A stretch of DNA of 64,000 nucleotides from DASQEH01 sp038237745 (GCA_038237745.1 JBBRYJ010000003.1:124001-188000); one strand, 5' to 3'. Positions 34,233 to 43,382 are shown, numbered from the stretch's first letter. Notes: generated by a model from the letters alone, not told the origin. Program-made: numbers and translations.

Positions 34233-34808
34233 GTGCTTTTGAGCGACCGCGACATACGCGCTGAGATCGATGCGACAAGGGTGTTGCTGGAGCCGTTCGA
34301 CGCAACGATGATTCAACCGTCGAGCGTCGACGTGCGGCTCGACCGCTTCTTCCGGGTCTTCGAGAACCACCGGTACCCGCACATCGATCCCGCCGAGGAC
34401 CAGCCCGACCTCACCCGCTCGGTTGAGCCGAGCGGTCAGGAGCCGTTCATCCTCCACCCGGGTGAGTTCGTGCTCGGCTCGACGTACGAGGTCATCACAC
34501 TGCCGGACGACATCGCGGCTCGCCTGGAAGGGAAGTCGTCGCTCGGCCGGCTGGGACTCCTGACGCACTCCACCGCCGGTTTCATCGATCCGGGCTTCTC
34601 CGGGCACGTGACGCTCGAGCTGTCGAACGTCGCGACTCTCCCGATCAAGCTCTGGCCGGGCATGAAGATCGGACAGCTCTGCTTCTTTCGTCTTTCGTCA
34701 CCGGCAGAGCACCCCTACGGCAGTGAGAAGTACGGCTCCCGCTACCAGGGCCAGCGCGGACCCACGCAGTCCCGCTCTTTCCAGGATTTTCACCGAACCA
34801 AGATCTGA
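34233..34808 (+). CDS. dcd: dCTP deaminase
   Basis: 191 residues from a GTG at 34233, where the family's usual N-terminus (VLLSDRDIRAEID) begins. IQPSSVDVRLDRFFRVF, ILHPGEFVLGSTYEVI, LEGKSSLGRLGLLTHSTAGF, IDPGFSGHVTLELSN and SRYQGQRGPTQSR are diagnostic. It deaminates dCTP for dTTP synthesis. Actinobacterial members of this length are often bifunctional and give dUMP directly; the THSTAGF segment is compatible with that, but I cannot settle it. Confidence 0.95.
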   Translation: MLLSDRDIRAEIDATRVLLEPFDATMIQPSSVDVRLDRFFRVFENHRYPHIDPAEDQPDLTRSVEPSGQEPFILHPGEFVLGSTYEVITLPDDIAARLEGKSSLGRLGLLTHSTAGFIDPGFSGHVTLELSNVATLPIKLWPGMKIGQLCFFRLSSPAEHPYGSEKYGSRYQGQRGPTQSRSFQDFHRTKI

Positions 34809-34856
34809 TGCTCGACGGCCGGGTCGAAGGGCGGGCGACAGGCGTGACGGGGCGTC

Positions 34857-34994
34857 TCAGGTTTCGCCCTCGACACGCTTGGCGAGACGGCGAAGCATCT
34901 GGGCCGCCTTCGGATGCGACGGGCGCCGCGACGCACTGCGGGTGGCGACGCGCTCAGTGATGATCTGCTTGGCGAGGTGCTCGTTGAGATTCAT
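34857..34994 (-). CDS. Short basic protein downstream of the DUF4097 gene
   Basis: 45 residues from an ATG at 34994, preceded by GCAGG. It begins MNLNEHLAKQIITERVATRS and is helical, Arg/Lys-rich and without a known domain. It lies 136 bases after the DUF4097 gene in the same direction and is the only candidate gene in the 320 bases between dcd and that gene. Codon usage fits a gene, but the evidence is thin. Confidence 0.42.
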   Translation of the reverse strand: MNLNEHLAKQIITERVATRSASRRPSHPKAAQMLRRLAKRVEGET

Positions 34995-35130
34995 GTCGTG
35001 GCCTGCTTTCGGAGTCGAGAAGGGCTGAACTGAGACGAGTGTTGCCGGGCCGGGCTTGCGTCCGCTTGACTGGTTTTGCTCCATCGCACAGCGTTGTGGC
35101 CACCTGGCGACCGAGCCGAAGCAGCCCGCT

Positions 35131-35988
35131 TCAGGCGCGTCGAAGCTGTATGTCGCCGCTACCGGACTGGATATGGATTTCGACGGTGCGGTCGTGGCCG
35201 TTGGGTGCATCGGAGGCCTCTAGGTCGGAGCTGACGTCCCCGGTGACCGTCATGATGTCCAGGTATGCCGCGGTACCATCGGCGACGCCGATCGAGACGT
35301 CGCCCGAACCAGCCTTGACCTTCACCTTGCCCTGCTCGATCCGTTTCAAGACAAGGTCGCCTGAGCCAGACATCGCGTCGACTGCTTGTCCCGCTTCGGA
35401 CAACACGAGGTCGCCCGACCCGATCTTGACCTTGAAGGCTGCCGCCGCCGTACCCACGACCACGTCGCCGGAGCCCGACACGATCTCGGCGTCAGCGCCG
35501 ATCGAGCCGATCCTGACGTCGGCCGAGCCGCACTTCACATCGCAGGACCCCATGGCCGTCTCGAGCGTGATGTCGCCAGAACCGGTGCGAACTTCGACGT
35601 CCGCCCCGCCGTCCAGTGACACGTCGCCCGACCCGCTGGTCACCGCTAGGTTGCCCAGAGTGCCGCGCGTCTCGATATGAGCCGAGGCGGTCTCGAGCCT
35701 TGCGTTGCTGTTGCTCGGGACATGGATGTTGGCTGCTACCTCCGCCTTCGTGCGAAACAGACCGCTCTTGGCTTTCGGCATGAGGACGACGATCTCGTTA
35801 CCGCGCTGCTCGACCCGGGCGTTCTCGATGAGGTCGGTCGCCGCGGAGTCGCCTCGCGTCGGGAGGAGCTCGACGGTGGTGGTGTCGGTGTCGTCTGCGA
35901 CGACGTTCACCTTGCCCTGCCAGAGCTCCACGCGGAGGTCGACCGGTTCGGGTGTGTGGAACGAGTGCATGGTGGCCTCCGTGGTCAT
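35131..35988 (-). CDS. DUF4097 family beta-strand repeat protein
   Basis: 285 residues from the ATG at 35988, which overlaps the stop codon of the ribbon-helix-helix gene (ATGA). After PVDLRVELWQGKVNVVADDT the chain is built of short beta repeats marked by SGSGDV, RTGSGDITLE, VSGSGDVVVG, KIGSGDLVLS and KAGSGDVSIG: about seven rungs of a beta-solenoid typical of DUF4097. No signal peptide, so it is cytoplasmic or peripheral. Function unknown. Tight coupling to the regulator suggests that they act as a pair. Confidence 0.85.
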   Translation of the reverse strand: MTTEATMHSFHTPEPVDLRVELWQGKVNVVADDTDTTTVELLPTRGDSAATDLIENARVEQRGNEIVVLMPKAKSGLFRTKAEVAANIHVPSNSNARLETASAHIETRGTLGNLAVTSGSGDVSLDGGADVEVRTGSGDITLETAMGSCDVKCGSADVRIGSIGADAEIVSGSGDVVVGTAAAAFKVKIGSGDLVLSEAGQAVDAMSGSGDLVLKRIEQGKVKVKAGSGDVSIGVADGTAAYLDIMTVTGDVSSDLEASDAPNGHDRTVEIHIQSGSGDIQLRRA

Positions 35989-36521
35989 CGCACCCAACCT
36001 TGGATGCGCTTGTTGGATGAGCGGTTGCGCCCGGGGGCACCTGGACCCATCGGGCTGGAGCTGACGTTGATGTTGATGGTGGCGGCGCCGCGGGCAGCGT
36101 TGACGAGCCAGGTGTTGAGCGACTGCCCTCGCTTGCTGGCGAGCTCCTCCGCACGGATCTTGAGGGACTCGGGGAGCCGGAGGGTGATACGCGCGACGGC
36201 GTCGTCATCTGAGTCGAACGGCGGGTCGTCGGGGAGCTTTTCGGCGGCGTCGGACGCTTCCGCATTGGCTGCGTCGGAAGCGTCGCCGACGACGACGAAC
36301 ACCGGCTCGCGCCCCTTGAGGCGGAGCTCGACGGACGTACCGTGGAGCCCGCTCGTGATCTCCGCCGCCGCTTGGGACAGGGCGTCCATCAGCGTGAGCC
36401 TGACTGCGGGCTCGAGCGCCAGCGCCAAGCGCTCGGCGGCAGCTCGGATCTCGTCGCTGCCCGCTTCTGCGGCGGCCCGGAGGTCTCGCCGGAGAGCCTC
36501 TGAGAACTGCATGATGTCCAT
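35985..36521 (-). CDS. Ribbon-helix-helix (HicB-like) regulator
   Basis: 178 residues from the ATG at 36521 (the ATG at 36560 would place the operator inside the gene). The N-terminal 60 residues are helical and Ala/Glu-rich (FSEALRRDLRAAAEAGSDEI). The middle is acidic. At about 107-145, RITLRLPESLKIRAEELASK followed by RGQSLNTWLVNAARGA is a ribbon-helix-helix DNA-binding unit like those of HicB-type antitoxins. A 17-bp palindrome lies just upstream. No HicA-type toxin follows; the partner is a DUF4097 protein. Confidence 0.8.
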   Translation of the reverse strand: MDIMQFSEALRRDLRAAAEAGSDEIRAAAERLALALEPAVRLTLMDALSQAAAEITSGLHGTSVELRLKGREPVFVVVGDASDAANAEASDAAEKLPDDPPFDSDDDAVARITLRLPESLKIRAEELASKRGQSLNTWLVNAARGAATININVSSSPMGPGAPGRNRSSNKRIQGWVR

Positions 36522-36533
36522 GAACACCACAGT

Positions 36534-36550
36534 GACACCATCATGGTGTC
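36534..36550. promoter_or_regulatory. Palindromic operator of the ribbon-helix-helix gene
   Basis: GACACCA (36534-36540) and TGGTGTC (36544-36550) form a perfect 7-bp inverted repeat with a 3-base spacer, 13 bases upstream of the regulator's start codon. A further TGGTGTC half-site occurs at 36642-36648, at the end of the next gene. The position fits autoregulation. Confidence 0.55.
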
Positions 36551-36646
36551 GTGTCAACAAGAAGTGTTGATTGATCTCAGGTTGACAGAGGCAGTGGGGT
36601 GATTCCGCTCAATAAACCCCGCGCTGCCCGTAACGCCAGCATGGTG

Positions 36647-38950
36647 TCACTCTGACGCAGGCGAGCCGGGCTCCTCGGGCTTTGACTCATCCAGGTCCGG
36701 TTCGTCGGGTGTCGCATGCCGGTCGGCTCCGTCGGGCTGCTGCCCCGGGGGGCCTGCCCGTCGTACCGCTGCCAACAGAAGCTGAGCGACATCGAGTACC
36801 TCGACCGAGTCGGCTGCGGATCCCTCGGCCTGCATCGACGTAAGGCCGTCAGAGAGCATGATGCGGCAGAACGGGCACGCCACGGCGATCTCCCCGGCAC
36901 CTGTGGCGACAGCCTCTCGGGTGCGGTTGAGGTTGATCCGCTCGCCGAGCTTCTCCTCCATCCACATGCGCGCGCCGCCGGCACCGCAGCAGAACGAGCG
37001 CTCGGCGTTGCGGGGCATCTCGGTCAGAGTGGCTCCCGGTATCACGGACAACAGCTCTCGGGGCGGCTCGTAGACCTGGTTGTGGCGACCCAGGTAACAG
37101 GGGTCGTGGTAGGTGATGCTGCGGCCGTTTACCGCGCCTTCGGCAGCGGCAACCGGCGTAAGCCTGCCGTCGCGCACCAGCCGGTTGAGCAGCTGGGTGT
37201 GGTGCACTACCTCGAGCTCGAGGCCGAACTCGCCGTACTCGTTCTTGAGCGTGTTGAAGCAGTGTGCACAGGTGGAGACGACCTTCTTGACCCGTGCTCC
37301 CTCGAGCGCTTCGGTGTTCTGCAGGGCGAGCTGCTGGAAGACGAACTCGTTGCCGGCTCGTCTCGCCGGGTCACCCGTGCAGGTCTCGCCGTCGCCGAGC
37401 ACCGCGAAGCCCACGCCCGCCTCGTGGAGAAGCTCCGCTACGGCCCGCGTCGTCTTCATGGCGCGGTCCTCGTACGCCCCCGCGCACCCCACCCAGAAGA
37501 GCCACTCCACCTCGTCGAGGCTCTCGATGTCCTTACCTACCTGTAGGACGTCGAACGGCAGGTCCGTTGCCCAGTCCATCCGCGCCCTCGGCGACATGTT
37601 CCACGGGTTTCCCTTGGTCTCCATGCCCTTGAACAGGCTGTTGAGCTCGGCGGGGAAGCTCGCCTCGACAAGGACCTGGTAGCGGCGCATGTCCATGATG
37701 TGGTCGAGGTGCTCGATGTCGACCGGGCACTGCTGCACGCACGCGCCGCACGACGTGCACGACCACAGCACGTCCGGGTCGATGACAGCTCCGCCGGAAG
37801 GCATCGACGGGTCGCCTTGGGTGGCACCGACCAGCTCGCGGCCGGCCTCCGCCTCTCCGTCGGCTTGCTGAGCAAGCGAGTCGGCATCTCGGCCTGCTCC
37901 GAGTCGGAGCGGAGTCTTGGCGAAGGCATGGTCGCGTAGGTTGGTGATGAGCAGCTTCGGCGAGAGCGGCTTCTCCGTGTTCCACGCCGGACACTGCGAC
38001 TGACACCTGCCGCACTCGGTGCACGACGCGAAGTCGAGCATGCCCTTCCAGCTGAAGTCCTCGATCTTCCCGATCCCGAACGCGGTGTCCTCGTCGATCT
38101 CCTCGGGGTTGCCGAAGTCGATCGCCACGCCGCCTGACCTCATAGGCTGCAGCGCGCCGAGAGCCGTCGCGCCGTGTGCGTCGCGCTTGAACCAGATGTT
38201 CGGCCAGGCGGTGAACCGGTGCCAGGCCACCCCCATCGTCGGGTTGAGCGCCAAGACGATCATCCACGTGAACGAGATGACGATCTTGGTCATGGCCACC
38301 AGGTACACGATGTTCGACAGCGAGGAGCGGCTCAGTCCACTCAGGGCGTCCCCGATGAAGAAGGTCAACGGGAAGTCGACCTGTGAGACCGCGCCCGCTC
38401 GCGAGACGCCGCCAGCCTGTAGGGCGTACTCAGCCCCACGAAGGGTCAGGATGCACACCGCGATCCCGACGATCACCCCTTCCACGAAGTAGCCCTGCCA
38501 CATTGACGAGCCGAAGAAGCGACTACGGCGGGCGGCCGGGCCGTGCGGCCGGGTGAGCATCCGGGTCGCGGCCAGCGCCAGGATCGACAACAACATCAGC
38601 CAGGTGATGGCCTCGGTCACCCACTCGAAGACGATCCAGGTGCCGATCAGGGGGAGCGCGAAGTCGGCGTCGAACAGCTGACCGAAGGCCGTCACCAGGG
38701 TCAGGAACAGGAAGCCGAACCCGACGAAAACAAACCAGTGCAGGGCGCCGACGGCGGTCCACTGCAGCATCCGGGTATGACCGAGAGCCTCGCGCAGCAT
38801 GGTCGCCCAGCGGGTCGCCTTGTCGTCGAACCTGCCGACCGCTGGTTGCCCCGTGCGCACCACGGCAACGATGTCGCCGACTGCCCGCGCGAACAGCGCC
38901 ACCGCAACGAGCGTGATCACGAGCGACACGACGATCGCGAGCACTTGCAT
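36647..38950 (-). CDS. Membrane (Fe-S)-binding reductase, EtfD-like
   Basis: 767 residues from the ATG at 38950, eight bases after GAGGAG (a TTG two codons earlier lies too close). The first 250 residues carry about six membrane helices, as in the cytochrome b-like subunit of heterodisulfide/nitrate reductases. Two 4Fe-4S motifs follow (CTECGRCQSQCP, CTSCGACVQQCP), then two CCG domains (GCAGAYED with GDGETCTGDP, and HDPCYLGRH with SFCCGAGGARMW), and a Pro/Glu-rich tail. The layout matches the mycobacterial EtfD protein, which passes electrons from ETF, reduced by acyl-CoA dehydrogenases, to the quinone pool. I infer this role. Confidence 0.85.
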   Translation of the reverse strand: MQVLAIVVSLVITLVAVALFARAVGDIVAVVRTGQPAVGRFDDKATRWATMLREALGHTRMLQWTAVGALHWFVFVGFGFLFLTLVTAFGQLFDADFALPLIGTWIVFEWVTEAITWLMLLSILALAATRMLTRPHGPAARRSRFFGSSMWQGYFVEGVIVGIAVCILTLRGAEYALQAGGVSRAGAVSQVDFPLTFFIGDALSGLSRSSLSNIVYLVAMTKIVISFTWMIVLALNPTMGVAWHRFTAWPNIWFKRDAHGATALGALQPMRSGGVAIDFGNPEEIDEDTAFGIGKIEDFSWKGMLDFASCTECGRCQSQCPAWNTEKPLSPKLLITNLRDHAFAKTPLRLGAGRDADSLAQQADGEAEAGRELVGATQGDPSMPSGGAVIDPDVLWSCTSCGACVQQCPVDIEHLDHIMDMRRYQVLVEASFPAELNSLFKGMETKGNPWNMSPRARMDWATDLPFDVLQVGKDIESLDEVEWLFWVGCAGAYEDRAMKTTRAVAELLHEAGVGFAVLGDGETCTGDPARRAGNEFVFQQLALQNTEALEGARVKKVVSTCAHCFNTLKNEYGEFGLELEVVHHTQLLNRLVRDGRLTPVAAAEGAVNGRSITYHDPCYLGRHNQVYEPPRELLSVIPGATLTEMPRNAERSFCCGAGGARMWMEEKLGERINLNRTREAVATGAGEIAVACPFCRIMLSDGLTSMQAEGSAADSVEVLDVAQLLLAAVRRAGPPGQQPDGADRHATPDEPDLDESKPEEPGSPASE

Positions 38951-39020
38951 ATTCAAAGCTCCTCGGGTGGCCTGGTCCGAAGGAGGGCCTGGAGGCGATA
39001 GTAGTCAGAGCGGCGGGAAT

Positions 39021-39785
39021 CTACGCCGCTCGCCCACGCAGCCGCACGCTCAATGTCTCGACTGTCGACCTTGTCCGTCGTACGACGGTGGGCTCGTCGA
39101 CGCCGCGCTGGCTCTCGAACGTCACAGCCACCGCCGCCAAGGGGTATCCGGCACTGTCGGTGACGGCGATCGCCACCGACGCAAGTCCTGGGGTCACATC
39201 GCCGTCCTCGATCGCGTGGCCGCGGCGACGGGTCTCTGCGAGCAGCGACTGTAGAGCGCTGAGGCTGCCTGGCCCCCCGGCCTGTCGGGTCACGAAAGAA
39301 CCACGGTCGGGGAACAACGCGCGCACCTGCGCTGCCGGAAGCTCCGCGAGGATCGCCCGGCCACTCGCGGTGATCTGCGCAGGTAGCCGCACACCGACCT
39401 CGCTCACCAGCGGGGGACGGCGTGGGGCACGCTCCTCCAGTACGTACACGACGTCGCGGCCGTGAAGCACAGCCAGGTGGGCAGACTCTCCGACCGCGTC
39501 GACGAGCTCTGCGAGCGGTCGGCGGGCCAACCGCTGCAGCGGTGCCTGCCGTGTGTAGCCGCTGCCCACCTCGAAGGCCGCGACCCCGAGCGCGTAGCGG
39601 TGCTCCTCCTCGACGTGCGTGACGAAGCCCTCGTCGGTCATTGCCCTGACGAGGTGGTACGCCGAGCTGCGCGGCATGCCGACAGCCCTCGCGATGGCCT
39701 CCAGCGGAGCGGGCTCGGGGCTTCCGGCGAGGAAGCGCAGGACGCGCAGCGCGCGGGTCGCGGAAGGGGCTTGGCGACGGCTCAC
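39021..39785 (-). CDS. IclR family regulator, probable hut regulator
   Basis: 254 residues from a GTG at 39785. It has an N-terminal winged helix (ATRALRVLRFLAGSPEPAPL, then MPRSSAYHLVRAMTDEGFV) and the C-terminal IclR effector domain (ESAHLAVLHGRDVVYVLEE, LPAQITASGRAILAELPAAQ, VASVAIAVTDSAGYPLAAVA-like core). It diverges from hutH across a 194-base region with a clear palindrome, so it is the likely regulator of histidine breakdown, probably responding to urocanate or a later intermediate. Confidence 0.9.
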   Translation of the reverse strand: MSRRQAPSATRALRVLRFLAGSPEPAPLEAIARAVGMPRSSAYHLVRAMTDEGFVTHVEEEHRYALGVAAFEVGSGYTRQAPLQRLARRPLAELVDAVGESAHLAVLHGRDVVYVLEERAPRRPPLVSEVGVRLPAQITASGRAILAELPAAQVRALFPDRGSFVTRQAGGPGSLSALQSLLAETRRRGHAIEDGDVTPGLASVAIAVTDSAGYPLAAVAVTFESQRGVDEPTVVRRTRSTVETLSVRLRGRAA

Positions 39786-39907
39786 GACCTGACGCCCCGC
39801 GCGCGGACGGCTCGCCCAGCAACACCGACCTCCAGGCACTGGACCGGCCCGCAACCACATGGGCGAAGGCTCCTCAGCGTCAGGCTCACCGGAGCCAACG
39901 TACCCCC

Positions 39908-39931
39908 GTGTCTGACATGCGAGACAGACAC
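39908..39931. promoter_or_regulatory. Palindromic operator between the IclR gene and hutH
   Basis: GTGTCTG (39908-39914) and CAGACAC (39925-39931) form a perfect 7-bp inverted repeat with a 10-base spacer. An inner GTCT/AGAC pair keeps the same symmetry axis. It lies 49 bases before the hutH start. It is the best candidate site for the divergent IclR protein. Confidence 0.55.
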
Positions 39932-39979
39932 TATCGGCTGCCGCTAGCCGCCACGCTCGCTTGGGACTGCAATGAGGGC

Positions 39980-41521
39980 ATGGCACAGGTCTTGGTCGGA
40001 ACCGGAGCGGTGTCCTTCGACGAGGTCATCCGCGTGGCGCGAGACGGCGACACGGTCGCACTCACCGACGAAGCGGTCGAGGCGATCAGCCGGGCAAGGT
40101 CGGCTGTCGACGAGCTGGCGGCCGCGCCGACACCGGCATACGGCATCTCGACCGGGTTCGGTGCGCTCGCTACGAAGCACATCGCGCCAGACAAGCGCAC
40201 CCAGCTGCAGAAGTCGCTGGTGCGCTCCCACGCCGCCGGCTCGGGGCCGGAGGTCGAACGCGAAGTCGTGAGGGCGCTGATGCTGCTGCGCCTGTCGACG
40301 CTCGCGACCGGCCGCACCGGTATACGCCTCGAGACGGCCGAGACGCTTGCGGCGCTGCTGTCGGCAGAGGTTACGCCCGTCGTGCACGAGTTCGGCAGTC
40401 TCGGGTGCTCGGGTGATCTCGCCCCTCTTGCTCACTGTGCCCTCGCCCTGATGGGCGAGGGAGACGTGCGTGACGCGGCGGGTGTACGCCGGCCGGCTGG
40501 TGACGTGCTGAGCGAGACAGGGATCGAGCCAGTCGAGCTCGCACCCAAGGAGGGCCTGGCTCTCATCAACGGCACCGACGGCATGCTCGGCATGCTGGTG
40601 CTCGCCATCCACGACCTCAGGATGCTGCTTCAGGTGGCGGACATCGGCGCCGCCATGTCGGTCGAGGCACTGCTGGCGACCGACCGGGTCTTCGCCGCCG
40701 ACCTGGTGGCGCTTCGGCCGCATCCCGGCCAGGCCGTGTCGGCGTCGAACCTTCGGGCGCTGCTGGCCGGCTCGGCCGTTGTGGAGAGCCACCGTGGCCC
40801 CGACTGCAACCGCGTACAGGACGCCTACTCGCTGCGCTGCTCCCCCCAGGTGCTGGGTGCGGCGCGGGACACGGTCGAGTACGCAGCCACCGTCGCCGCT
40901 CGCGAGCTGGCGTCCGCCATCGACAACCCCGTCGTGCTCCCGGACGGACGGGTCGAGAGCAACGGCAACTTCCACGGCGCCCCGCTTGCGTACGTGCTGG
41001 ACTTCCTCGCGATCCCGCTGGCCGACGTGGCGAGCATGGCCGAACGCCGTACCGACCGGCTGCTCGACAGCACGCGAAGCTCCGGGCTCCCGCCGTTCCT
41101 CGCCTTCGACGCGGGAGTCGACAGCGGGCACATGATCGCCCAGTACACCTCGGCTGCGATCGTGTCGGACCTCAAGCGGCTCGCCAACCCTGCCAGTGTC
41201 GACTCGATACCGTCCAGCGCCATGCAGGAGGACCACGTCTCGATGGGCTGGTCGGCTGCGCGCAAGCTGCGCCGCGCCGTCGACGGGCTCAGAGTCGTCC
41301 TCGCCATCGAGATACTCACCGCAGCGCGGGCCCTAGACCTGCGAGCGCCGCTGACTCCGTCGCCGCCCACGGCCGCGGTGGTCGCCGCCCTGCGTATGCG
41401 GGTGCCGGGCCCCGGCCCCGACCGGCACCTCGCTCCGGAGATCGCGGCCGCCGCAGAGCTCGTGCGCTCAGGGGCCCTCGTCGCTGCAGCCAACTCCGCA
41501 CTACCGTCTCCACTGTCCTGA
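39980..41521 (+). CDS. hutH: Histidine ammonia-lyase
   Basis: 513 residues from the ATG at 39980, where the family's N-terminus (VLVGTGAVSFDEVIRVARDG) begins. An earlier GTG at 39908 would run through the operator. It removes ammonia from histidine to give urocanate. YGISTGFGALATKHI and GSLGCSGDLAPLAH are diagnostic. The electrophilic MIO group would form from Cys143-Ser144-Gly145; most HALs have Ala-Ser-Gly, but I recall Cys in Streptomyces HAL. NGTDGMLGM and QEDHVSMGWSAARKLRR are also present. It is the first gene of the hut unit; hutU follows 20 bases later. Confidence 0.96.
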   Translation: MAQVLVGTGAVSFDEVIRVARDGDTVALTDEAVEAISRARSAVDELAAAPTPAYGISTGFGALATKHIAPDKRTQLQKSLVRSHAAGSGPEVEREVVRALMLLRLSTLATGRTGIRLETAETLAALLSAEVTPVVHEFGSLGCSGDLAPLAHCALALMGEGDVRDAAGVRRPAGDVLSETGIEPVELAPKEGLALINGTDGMLGMLVLAIHDLRMLLQVADIGAAMSVEALLATDRVFAADLVALRPHPGQAVSASNLRALLAGSAVVESHRGPDCNRVQDAYSLRCSPQVLGAARDTVEYAATVAARELASAIDNPVVLPDGRVESNGNFHGAPLAYVLDFLAIPLADVASMAERRTDRLLDSTRSSGLPPFLAFDAGVDSGHMIAQYTSAAIVSDLKRLANPASVDSIPSSAMQEDHVSMGWSAARKLRRAVDGLRVVLAIEILTAARALDLRAPLTPSPPTAAVVAALRMRVPGPGPDRHLAPEIAAAAELVRSGALVAAANSALPSPLS

Positions 41522-41541
41522 CGTCTGGAAGGAAGATCTCG

Positions 41542-43227
41542 ATGAGTGAGTCCCGCGTCGTCCGCGCGCCCCGAGGCACCAGACTGACAGCAAAGTCTTG
41601 GCAGACCGAGGCGCCGCTACGGATGCTGATGAACAACCTCGACCCCGAGGTGGCCGAGCACCCGGAGGAGCTCGTCGTGTACGGCGGCTCTGGCAAGGCC
41701 GCCCGGGACTGGCCGTCGTACGACGCGATCATCAGGTCGCTCACCGACCTCGAGCTGGACGAGACCTTGCTCGTCCAGAGTGGCCGCCCCGTCGGCATCA
41801 TGCGTACGCACGAATGGGCGCCGCGGGTGCTGATCGCCAACTCGAACCTCGTGGGCGACTGGGCGAACTGGGAGGAGTTCCGCCGGCTGGAGGCGCTCGG
41901 GCTCACCATGTACGGCCAGATGACGGCAGGTTCCTGGATCTACATCGGCACCCAGGGGATCCTGCAAGGCACCTACGAGACGTTCGCCGCCATTGCCTCC
42001 AAGCTCGCCGCCGCGGCGCCGCGAGGGGCCTTGCAGGCCGACGACTCGCTCGCCGGCACCATCACGCTCACTGCCGGGCTCGGTGGCATGGGCGGCGCCC
42101 AGCCCCTCGCCGTCACCATGAACGACGGCGTCTGCATCTGCATCGAGTGCGACGACTCCCGCATCCGGCGGCGGATCGACCATCGCTATCTCGACGTGCG
42201 CGCAGACTCGCTCGAGCATGCCCTCGCGCTCGCCGTCGAGGCTCGTGATGCGAGACGGCCGCTATCCATCGGTGTCCTCGGGAACGCAGCAGAGATGGTG
42301 CCCGAGCTCCTGGCACTCAGCGCACCCATCGACATCGTGACCGACCAGACCTCAGCCCACGACCCACTCATGTACCTGCCGGTGGGTGTGGAGTTCGAGG
42401 ACTGGGTCACTGCGCGCGAGAAGGATCCGGCCGCCTTCACCGAGCGTGCCAGGGAGTCGATGGGCCGCCACTGCGAGGCGATGGTCGGTTTCCTCGACGC
42501 CGGCGCCGAGGTCTTCGACTACGGGAACTCGCTCCGGGCCGAGGCACAGCTCGGTGGCTATGACCGCTCGTTCGACTATCCCGGCTTTGTGCCGGCGTAC
42601 ATCCGGCCGCTCTTCTGCGAGGGCAAGGGCCCGTTCCGGTGGGCGGCGCTGTCCGGCGACCCGAAGGACATCGCAGCCACGGACCGCGCCATCCTCGAGC
42701 TGTTCCCCCACGACGACAAGCTGGCCAGGTGGATCGGAAAGGCGCAGGATCTCGTCGCCTTCCAGGGTCTGCCCGCTCGGATCTGCTGGCTGGGGTACGG
42801 CGAGCGGCACCGTGCCGGTATGCGCTTCAACGACATGGTGGCCTCCGGAGAGCTCCAGGCACCCCTGGCCATCGGCCGTGACCATCTCGACTGCGGCTCG
42901 GTCGCGTCTCCGTACCGTGAGACCGAGGCCATGCTGGACGGCTCTGACGCCATTGCCGACTGGCCGCTTCTCAACGCCATGGTCAACGTCGCCTCGGGCG
43001 CGTCCTGGGTCTCCATCCACCACGGCGGCGGAGTGGGGATCGGGCGTTCGATCCACGCTGGTCAGGTCGTCGTCGTGGATGGCAGCGAGCTCGCCGCCCA
43101 GAAGGCCGAGCGGGTGCTCACGAACGACCCTGCAATGGGTGTGATCCGGCACGTCGACGCCGGATACGAGCGAGCCGACGAGGTGGCGAGCGAGCGCGAC
43201 GTCAGCATCCCGATGAGGAGTCTGTGA
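41542..43227 (+). CDS. hutU: Urocanate hydratase
   Basis: 561 residues, start preceded by GGAAG. It converts urocanate to imidazolonepropionate with bound NAD. The sequences MLMNNLDPEVAEHPEELVVY, GGSGKAARDWPSYDAI, LVQSGRPVGIMRTHEWAPRV, TLTAGLGGMGGAQPLAVTMN (cofactor loop), ARICWLGYGERHRAGMRFND (active-site Cys region) and WVSIHHGGGVGIGRSIHAGQ cover the family's conserved blocks. Full length. It is the second gene after the IclR/hutH operator; the remaining hut genes lie 4 kb downstream. Confidence 0.97.
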   Translation: MSESRVVRAPRGTRLTAKSWQTEAPLRMLMNNLDPEVAEHPEELVVYGGSGKAARDWPSYDAIIRSLTDLELDETLLVQSGRPVGIMRTHEWAPRVLIANSNLVGDWANWEEFRRLEALGLTMYGQMTAGSWIYIGTQGILQGTYETFAAIASKLAAAAPRGALQADDSLAGTITLTAGLGGMGGAQPLAVTMNDGVCICIECDDSRIRRRIDHRYLDVRADSLEHALALAVEARDARRPLSIGVLGNAAEMVPELLALSAPIDIVTDQTSAHDPLMYLPVGVEFEDWVTAREKDPAAFTERARESMGRHCEAMVGFLDAGAEVFDYGNSLRAEAQLGGYDRSFDYPGFVPAYIRPLFCEGKGPFRWAALSGDPKDIAATDRAILELFPHDDKLARWIGKAQDLVAFQGLPARICWLGYGERHRAGMRFNDMVASGELQAPLAIGRDHLDCGSVASPYRETEAMLDGSDAIADWPLLNAMVNVASGASWVSIHHGGGVGIGRSIHAGQVVVVDGSELAAQKAERVLTNDPAMGVIRHVDAGYERADEVASERDVSIPMRSL

Positions 43228-43382
43228 GCGCGCTCTCGACCCGATCAGGCCTCGGCCTTACGTGCCTGCAGGCGACCCAGACTGCCTGTTCGCAGGACAT
43301 AACAAAAGGTACTGATTTACTCTTATCGGATGGGGAATGCTGATACGGCATACCACCTTGCTCACATGGAGGCGTTTCGGTA

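Noticed and set aside
39908..39979. Earlier GTG start for hutH
   Set aside because: It would place the palindromic operator inside the gene and add 24 residues not typical of the family. The ATG at 39980 begins the usual N-terminus.
43264..43273. GCCTGCAGGC palindrome after hutU as a terminator
   Set aside because: It has no loop and no T-tract. A weak neighbouring stem of five base pairs is not enough to call a terminator.
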